A DNA stretch of 64,000 nucleotides from Thalassotalea mangrovi (lineage in GTDB: Bacteria; Pseudomonadota; Gammaproteobacteria; Enterobacterales; Alteromonadaceae). The translations under genes were made by a program, and so were the position numbers. This document shows, one piece after another, positions 59,178-64,000 of the stretch. Below the pieces are notes generated by a model that had not been told where the DNA came from, did no database searches, and was given only the letters and a program-made list of their open reading frames with translations. The stretch is taken from the NCBI RefSeq assembly GCF_005116735.1, contig NZ_SWDB01000032.1:24559-88558 (forward strand), written 5' to 3'. Numbering within the stretch: position 1 is the first letter of the stretch; each line of letters opens with the position of its first letter.

Positions 59178-60094
59178 TATTTGCCTCCCTGAACGTTTGC
59201 GGTGACGTTATCCATGCCTTTAAAGAACCCTTCCAACTGGGCAATTTCGGTTGGCATAATGGATACGTCGGCCTCTTTAATGATATCGCCGGTTTGTTGG
59301 ATAAAGGCTTGCATTAAGCGCATTTTTATCGCCTTATCGCCGCAAGGTTGGTTGGCCGCTGCGGCGATCATTTGCATGCCGCTAGCGGTGGCATCGGCAA
59401 TGATTTCGATTTCTTTGGCCCGGCCGTCAGCTTCATTGATTTGCTTTTGCTTATCGCCTTCTGACAGGTTAATGGCTTGCTGTCGCTGACCCTCAGATAA
59501 ATTAATGACGGAGTCGCGTTCGGCATTAGCGAGGGTAATTTCCGCACGTTTTCGCCGTTCGGCTTCCATTTGTTTTTCCAGGGTATGGATGACATTCATT
59601 GACGGGGTGATATTGCGCACTTCATAGCGTAGCACTTTAATGCCCCATGGATCGGATGCCTTATCAATTTCCCGGACAATGGTTTCGTTGAGGGTATCGC
59701 GTTCACTAAAGGTCTGGCTCAAATTCAGCTTACCAATCTCTGAACGCATTGTCGTTTGTGCCAGGTTAACACTGGCGCGGCGATAATCTTCGATGCCATA
59801 ACTGGCTTTGGCACCATCCATGACCTTGATATAAACCAGGCCATCGACATCGATTTGAATATTATCCTTAGAAATGCAACTCTGTGCCGGGATATCGAGT
59901 ACCTGTTCACGAGTCTCATGGCGATATGCGACTCGATCGAAAAATGGAATTAAAAAATGCAATCCAGGCTGCATGACGGCGCGGAATTTACCGAGGCGCT
60001 CGATCACGCAAACTTCACGCATTTCAACGATTAGGATGAGTTTGAATAAGACAAACAACACCGCTAGCAGTACAAACGTAAAAATAGCTAACAC
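59177..60094 (-). CDS. SPFH/Band 7 family membrane protein, second paralogue
   Basis: A 305-residue paralogue of the next gene: a membrane segment (TFVLLAVLFVLFKLIL), SPFH domain (VIERLGKFRAVMQPGLHFLIPFFDRVAY) and a tail of repeated NLSEGQRQQAINLSEGDKQK heptads. It starts 30 bases after nfeD and overlaps the second SPFH gene by one base. A tandem pair probably gives hetero-oligomers. Confidence 0.92.
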   Translation of the reverse strand: MLAIFTFVLLAVLFVLFKLILIVEMREVCVIERLGKFRAVMQPGLHFLIPFFDRVAYRHETREQVLDIPAQSCISKDNIQIDVDGLVYIKVMDGAKASYGIEDYRRASVNLAQTTMRSEIGKLNLSQTFSERDTLNETIVREIDKASDPWGIKVLRYEVRNITPSMNVIHTLEKQMEAERRKRAEITLANAERDSVINLSEGQRQQAINLSEGDKQKQINEADGRAKEIEIIADATASGMQMIAAAANQPCGDKAIKMRLMQAFIQQTGDIIKEADVSIMPTEIAQLEGFFKGMDNVTANVQGGK

Positions 60095-60124
60095 TAGTTA
60101 CTCCTTGTTATTAAAGTTAAATCG

Positions 60125-60574
60125 TTACGAGTCCACTTTTTCAACGACCAGGGAAATGTTTTCCCGACAAATCACTTTTGCCGCGTCACCAGGTTTGATC
60201 TCGCTGCCATCTCCCAGTGCGGTCCAGCTTGAGCCCTGAAAAATGACCCGGCCCATACGATTACCGGGCCCAATGGTTTCGACAACTTCGACAGAGGCGC
60301 CAAACATGTCCAACTCTTCATCGGTATTATCGATTCGGGTATCGCCGCCAACCATTTTCTGAGTGATATTACGAAACAGCAGGAGCAGCAGCAGTGATAA
60401 AATGAACCACAGGGTAAAGGCGTGAACCCAGTGATCAATCAGGCCAAATTGCAGGGACAGGGCGACAATGACCGCAGAGATGCCGAGAAAAATGATAATC
60501 CCACCGGGAATAATGATTTCCAGAAGCATCATCAGTAGCCCGAGACCACCCCACAGTAAGACACTATTTTCCAT
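60125..60574 (-). CDS. NfeD-like membrane protein
   Basis: A 149-residue protein: two or three helices (WGGLGLLMMLLEIIIPGG, FILSLLLLLLF) and a C-terminal OB-fold domain (GASVEVVETIGPGNRMGRVIFQGSSWTAL). Short NfeD proteins pair with SPFH proteins and regulate them; the long-form serine protease domain is absent. First gene of nfeD-SPFH-SPFH. Confidence 0.9.
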   Translation of the reverse strand: MENSVLLWGGLGLLMMLLEIIIPGGIIIFLGISAVIVALSLQFGLIDHWVHAFTLWFILSLLLLLLFRNITQKMVGGDTRIDNTDEELDMFGASVEVVETIGPGNRMGRVIFQGSSWTALGDGSEIKPGDAAKVICRENISLVVEKVDS

Positions 60575-60787
60575 CGATATTTACCTCTGCAAGCGGTTAA
60601 TAAATGATTGGCTTGTTGCCAGAATGTTAACCACTATAGCAGGGTGAATTTAAAAATGCGACATAATATGTCATAAGGCGACGTTGTTTCGATTTGCCAT
60701 CAGCAGGCAATTCCGTTGACTATCTGGGACTACCCACAGTGGGTTTTCTATGCTTTATTGTTATCTGGGGATGAGGATCATAAAACA

Positions 60788-61516
60788 ATGACGATGATTG
60801 AAATCAATTCATATCTGAATAAGCCTAGATTCTTTTTTACCACGTTTGCCTGGATGTTAGTGCTATACCTTCCGGGGTTATTGTTATCGCTTTTTGTCGC
60901 ATTTTTTGCCACGACTTTGTGGCAAGTCGATGATTTACAGCACTGGTTAGGCGATGGTGATATTGTTGCGGTGCTCGGAATCGCCCTGGCGCTGGTGACC
61001 TTACCCGTTGTTTACTGGGCGACACAAAAGACCCCAGTGACGAATAAACTGACGTTGTTAGGTCTTGAACAAAACCTGCATTTTAGTCAACTCGCTCGCT
61101 GGGCGCTGATTACACTCGCCTTCATTGCCTGCTGGTGGGCGATAAATACCTTGCTGGCCATTGATACGCCGCTGTTTATGCTGCATCTGAAAGCCACGAC
61201 TGATCACATCTGGTTGTTGCTATTAGCAATTTGTCTGGTCGCGCCGTTGTTTGAGGAAGTGGTATTTCGCGGCTTTATGTTTGGTCGATTGCAATACAGT
61301 GTCGCAGGAAAATGGGGCGCGGTGTTGTTAACGTCGGTGGTGTTTACCCTGATTCATGGCCAGTACAATACACTGGAATTAACCATGGTATTTTCACTGG
61401 CGATACTGTTAGGTTATGCACGGCTTAAAACCGGCAATCTCTATGTACCGATAGCGATTCACATGCTCAATAATACGGTGTCTATGATTAGCTTGTATTG
61501 GTTTGATTTCACCTAA
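60788..61516 (+). CDS. CPBP family intramembrane metalloprotease
   Basis: About 242 residues from ATG 60788 (GAGGAT nine bases upstream; the frame extends to 60716 without support). Around six to eight helices. The CPBP/Abi motifs are EEVVFRGFMFGR (Glu-Glu-x3-Arg) and TLIHGQYNTLE and HMLNNT; conserved His and Glu are metal ligands. Some relatives protect against bacteriocins or process prenylated proteins; substrate unknown. Confidence 0.87.
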   Translation: MTMIEINSYLNKPRFFFTTFAWMLVLYLPGLLLSLFVAFFATTLWQVDDLQHWLGDGDIVAVLGIALALVTLPVVYWATQKTPVTNKLTLLGLEQNLHFSQLARWALITLAFIACWWAINTLLAIDTPLFMLHLKATTDHIWLLLLAICLVAPLFEEVVFRGFMFGRLQYSVAGKWGAVLLTSVVFTLIHGQYNTLELTMVFSLAILLGYARLKTGNLYVPIAIHMLNNTVSMISLYWFDFT

Positions 61517-61533
61517 ATCTCTTTGCTGGATTT

Positions 61534-62034
61534 TTATTCTGGTTGATGAATCGCACGTTCGTGTTTATCCCGGTGAAGGTTGTGATCCTCAATAGCATTG
61601 ATGGCGGATATTTTGGTTTTGATATAGGTTTGCGGTAACTTGGTTTCCCATGCTCCAATTAACACGTGGTTCAGATACCAGCTATAAGGGGCGAGGGAAT
61701 GATCAATGTGAGTTGCCACATAGGTGAACGCATTAACTGCATGACCTTGGTCAGAAACGACGCGAACCGTTTTGATGTTGTAACCTTTGCCCAGCCCCTC
61801 AACCTTATCCAAATCGGCTTTGTGCTCGGGATCAATCCGATAAAGAGCGCCGTGAATGAAGTGTTTTGAATTTGACGTATAAAACGCATCGCATTTGCCA
61901 GAACCATCATGACTTGCTTTATGAAAGCGCAATTCGTGTTGCTCTAGCGTATAACAGCCGAGCTTGATGGCGCTGGGCACCCGGGCGGTTAATCGGGCAA
62001 GCGACATATTTGAACCATAAGCAAAATAATACAT
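61534..62034 (-). CDS. Gamma-glutamylcyclotransferase-like protein
   Basis: A 166-residue GGCT/AIG2-fold protein. MYYFAYGSNMSLARLTARVP has the YGSN substrate loop, and the catalytic glutamate is in DKVEGLGKGY (about residue 79). It probably releases 5-oxoproline from gamma-glutamyl peptides; glutathione is a possible substrate. No operon partners. Confidence 0.87.
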   Translation of the reverse strand: MYYFAYGSNMSLARLTARVPSAIKLGCYTLEQHELRFHKASHDGSGKCDAFYTSNSKHFIHGALYRIDPEHKADLDKVEGLGKGYNIKTVRVVSDQGHAVNAFTYVATHIDHSLAPYSWYLNHVLIGAWETKLPQTYIKTKISAINAIEDHNLHRDKHERAIHQPE

Positions 62035-62217
62035 GAGTGTTTATCGTTTTTACCTGCCAATACGGCTTGTCTTACAGGGAATTGCAAAATAACAATTAGC
62101 CCATTGATTTACAACCGGTAGGCAAGTGTTGCTGTTCTTGCAGGTAATGACTAAATCCGGGATACTCGAATTCAGAACCGCAATTGAACAATGGCGACTG
62201 CGTCAGAGGAGATACCA

Positions 62218-62910
62218 TTGTCGGATATCATGTTAACCGTCAAAGCCAAGCAAACCCTGATAGTTCCCAAACAGCAACGGGTGTTTGTGGTTGGTGATAT
62301 TCACGGCAACCTGGCGTCATTAAAATCCGACCTCAGGCGAGCAGCCTTTGAGCCAGATAGTGATGTTCTGATAAGTCTTGGTGATATCATTAATCGTGGC
62401 CCGGATAGCTTTGACACGGTACAGTACCTGCGCTCGATTGGTGCCTTGATGGTATTGGGTAACCATGAGCAAATGTTGATTGAGTCAGTATTACAAAATG
62501 ACACTCAAATGCGAAAGATTTGGCTGGCAGCCGGCGGTAAATGGCGCAAGAAAGTTGCCAAAAAACAACTGACGGAAATGGCACAGTGGTTTTTAACCCA
62601 TCCGTTGTCAATAGTGCTGCATTATCGTGATAAGAAAATAGGTCTGTCTCATACCCGGCCCAAACAATGGGACTGGAGTGCAGATTATCAGACTAATGCC
62701 GATGTTATCGATGCCTTGTTATGGGATAAATCATTAGTCGCGACAAAAAACTGCAAAGGCAATCAGGGCGTGGATTTGTCGATCCATGGTCATAGCAAGG
62801 TAGAACACCCACTGTGGATTGGCAGCAGCTATCATATTGACACTTCTTATTTCCGTGGCCCAACATTGATTGAGTTGCGCAAAGTCCTGAAGAAATTAAA
62901 ACGCGCCTGA
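62218..62910 (+). CDS. PP-type serine/threonine phosphatase (metallophosphoesterase)
   Basis: Calcineurin-like phosphoesterase similar to PrpA/PrpB and bis(5'-nucleosyl)-tetraphosphatase. GDIHGNLASL, GDIINRGPDSFDTV and GNHEQM carry the metal ligands; a late HGHSKVEHP adds histidines. TTG 62218 has GAGGAG six bases upstream; the ATG at 62191 has no ribosome-binding site, and ATG 62230 is possible. So 226-239 residues depending on start. Confidence 0.85.
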   Translation: MSDIMLTVKAKQTLIVPKQQRVFVVGDIHGNLASLKSDLRRAAFEPDSDVLISLGDIINRGPDSFDTVQYLRSIGALMVLGNHEQMLIESVLQNDTQMRKIWLAAGGKWRKKVAKKQLTEMAQWFLTHPLSIVLHYRDKKIGLSHTRPKQWDWSADYQTNADVIDALLWDKSLVATKNCKGNQGVDLSIHGHSKVEHPLWIGSSYHIDTSYFRGPTLIELRKVLKKLKRA

Positions 62911-63023
62911 TAATGAATCGATGAAAGTTCTTATCAGCTATCCTGCTGAGATACTGATTTTTAGGAATAAAGGACACCTGAAATATTAAATTCGTTAAAT
63001 CATCTCGTTATTCCTGATTAACA

Positions 63024-63307
63024 CCAGTTTGGGACACCCCACTTTTTTGCCCTGGCGATTATCCTTTAAACCAGTTTGGGACACCCCACTTTTTTGCCCT
63101 GGCGATTATCCTTTAAACCAATTTGGGACACCCCAATTTTTTTGCCCTGGCGATTATCCTTTAAACCAATTTGGGACACCCCACTTTTTTTGCCCTGGCG
63201 ATTATCCTTTAAATCAATTTGGGACATCCCACTTTTTTGCCCTGGCGATTATCCTTTAAACCAACTTGGGACACCTCACTTTATTCCCTGGGCAATTAAC
63301 CATTTAA
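63024..63307. repeat. 47-48-bp tandem repeat array, six copies
   Basis: Copies start at 63024, 63071, 63118, 63166, 63214 and 63261; the first two are identical, the last is degraded. Each has CCAGTTTGGGACACCCCA, a run of six to seven T, then GCCCTGGCGATTATCC. TGGG-ACAC-CCCA can form a small hairpin before the T run. Unit length is not a multiple of three, and the frames that cross it are only byproducts. No spacers, so not a CRISPR. The rest of the 62911-63459 gap shows nothing. Confidence 0.95.
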
Positions 63308-63459
63308 TCGTTTCAGGCCCCCGTCTTTACTTACCAACTCGCGCACTCGGGCCAAACAAAATGAGCGTTATCATAAATTAATATTCACCGATATTTTTCT
63401 GATTTTTAACGGATTAAGTGCAATGATTAATTAAGGATTGGCAGATGAAACCGTGAAAA

Positions 63460-63933
63460 ATGATCCGTGTAGCAAAATTAGAAGATTACCCAGACATGGA
63501 CAAACTTTTTCGCTTATCTGCGAATCAGTTGTGCCAAAGCGTGTATACATCAGAGCAGCTAAAAAGTTGGGCGGGAAGACCATGGCCAGAGCGATTTATG
63601 CGAAATAGCTCTGAAGGTCATCAACAATACGTGATGACACGGGAAAGGCGAGTTATTTGTTTTGGTATCATCGATGTAATGGCAAAGAATATTGTCGCGT
63701 TATTTGTTCACCCAAAATACTCCGGCCAGAATATTGGCCACGAAATGATGAAGTTTTTACTACAACAAGCTGCTGAGCGGCAAATAGACTCATTGACACT
63801 AGATTCTTCGTTAAACGCCGTAAACTTTTATAGGCGGCATGGGTTTTCCGAGATCGGAAGAAGTACCTTCACCACCCAAAATGGCACCAACCTCGAATCG
63901 GTGCAAATGATCAAACACCTGGATTCGAAATAA
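63460..63933 (+). CDS. GNAT family N-acetyltransferase
   Basis: A 157-residue single-domain GNAT protein. MIRVAKLEDYPDMDKLFRLS is the first helix region, FVHPKYSGQNIGHEMMKFLL contains the acetyl-CoA loop (Gln/Arg-x-x-Gly-x-Gly/Ala type: GQNIGH) and TLDSSLNAVNFYRRHGFSEI the last strand-helix. The substrate is unknown. It lies between two occurrences of the same AGTT..GGACA repeat core, at 63024-63307 and 63940-63988. Confidence 0.88.
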   Translation: MIRVAKLEDYPDMDKLFRLSANQLCQSVYTSEQLKSWAGRPWPERFMRNSSEGHQQYVMTRERRVICFGIIDVMAKNIVALFVHPKYSGQNIGHEMMKFLLQQAAERQIDSLTLDSSLNAVNFYRRHGFSEIGRSTFTTQNGTNLESVQMIKHLDSK

Positions 63934-63939
63934 AACCGC

Positions 63940-63988
63940 CAGTTCAGGACAACTCCATTTTTTATATCGTGCTAGTTCAGGACACCCC
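63940..63988. repeat. Two divergent copies of the 47-bp repeat core
   Basis: CCAGTTCAGGACAACTCCA followed by TTTTTT, and CTAGTTCAGGACACCCCA, are related to the array core CCAGTTTGGGACACCCCA. They follow the GNAT stop and reach the end of the window, so more may lie beyond. Confidence 0.6.
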
Positions 63989-64000
63989 AGAATCTAAACT

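Noticed and set aside
63024-63307. CRISPR array
   Set aside because: The units are contiguous with no unique spacers, and no cas gene is in the window.
63029-63381. Open frames through the 47-bp repeat array
   Set aside because: The repeat is not a multiple of three, so the frame shifts between copies; the peptides are only repeat byproducts.
63400-63988. Integron gene cassette around the GNAT gene
   Set aside because: No attC-type GTTRRRY/RYYYAAC pair could be found around the gene.

Overview
The window is about 64 kb of ordinary-looking chromosome from a marine gammaproteobacterium, most likely Alteromonadales (Alteromonas/Idiomarina/Thalassotalea/Colwellia type). Evidence: the spc/alpha ribosomal operons, a complete EF-P beta-lysylation set (epmB-efp-epmA), an arginine succinyltransferase (ast) operon next to pabA, glnA-ntrB-ntrC with sigma-54/NtrC sites, and dispersed inverted-repeat elements with TACCAATC ends. 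I recognise no rRNA, tRNA or CRISPR array. The genus is inferred, not shown.

Layout. 1-4.7 kb: end of spc (rplO', secY, rpmJ) and the whole alpha operon (rpsM-rpsK-rpsD-rpoA-rplQ). 4.7-5.1 kb: a compound non-coding repeat. 5.2-6.6 kb: prkB and a yhfA-like OsmC protein. 6.6-12.6 kb (minus strand): pabA, a PilZ protein, then astC-astA-astD and a DUF1338 gene, with palindromic operator candidates upstream of astC. 12.8-22.1 kb, accessory: MOSC protein, Bcr/CflA transporter, a secreted subtilase with four Ig-like repeats, three paralogous secreted proteins with PEP-CTERM-like tails, and a 54-residue cysteine-rich protein. 22.3-30.1 kb: accC-accB-aroQ, dsbD-cutA, fxsA, and groES-groEL with a sigma-32 promoter. 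30.1-34.1 kb: a small island-like segment of unknown small genes and a tyrosine integrase whose 5' end is frameshifted. 34.1-38.4 kb: EreA/ChaN-like protein, membrane-anchored LytTR regulator, DUF3016, an outer-membrane barrel and a short unknown. 38.4-41.7 kb: EF-P modification and a Zur-box MerC-like gene. 41.8-48.8 kb: ntrC, ntrB, a DUF4124 protein, glnA, typA. 48.9-64 kb: membrane-bound XRE regulator, sodB, a solitary PuuD membrane domain, yihY-pip-dtd-yiiD and followers, PQQ-type sugar dehydrogenase, nfeD with two SPFH genes, CPBP protease, GGCT, a PP-type phosphatase, a 47-bp tandem repeat array and a GNAT gene.

How it works together. Nitrogen assimilation is a closed circuit: NtrC sites and a sigma-54 promoter precede glnA, and an NtrC site precedes ntrB. 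The ast operon feeds arginine carbon and nitrogen to glutamate; astB and astE are not in the window. EpmB/EpmA act on Lys34 of EF-P. The least explained parts are the groEL-integrase island, the triplicated PEP-CTERM family, the 4.7-5.1 kb and 63.0-63.3 kb repeats, and three copies of one MITE-like element (two about 265 bp in opposite orientation, one 60-bp deletion derivative). I found no clear new multi-gene machine; the repeats and the island are the best leads.
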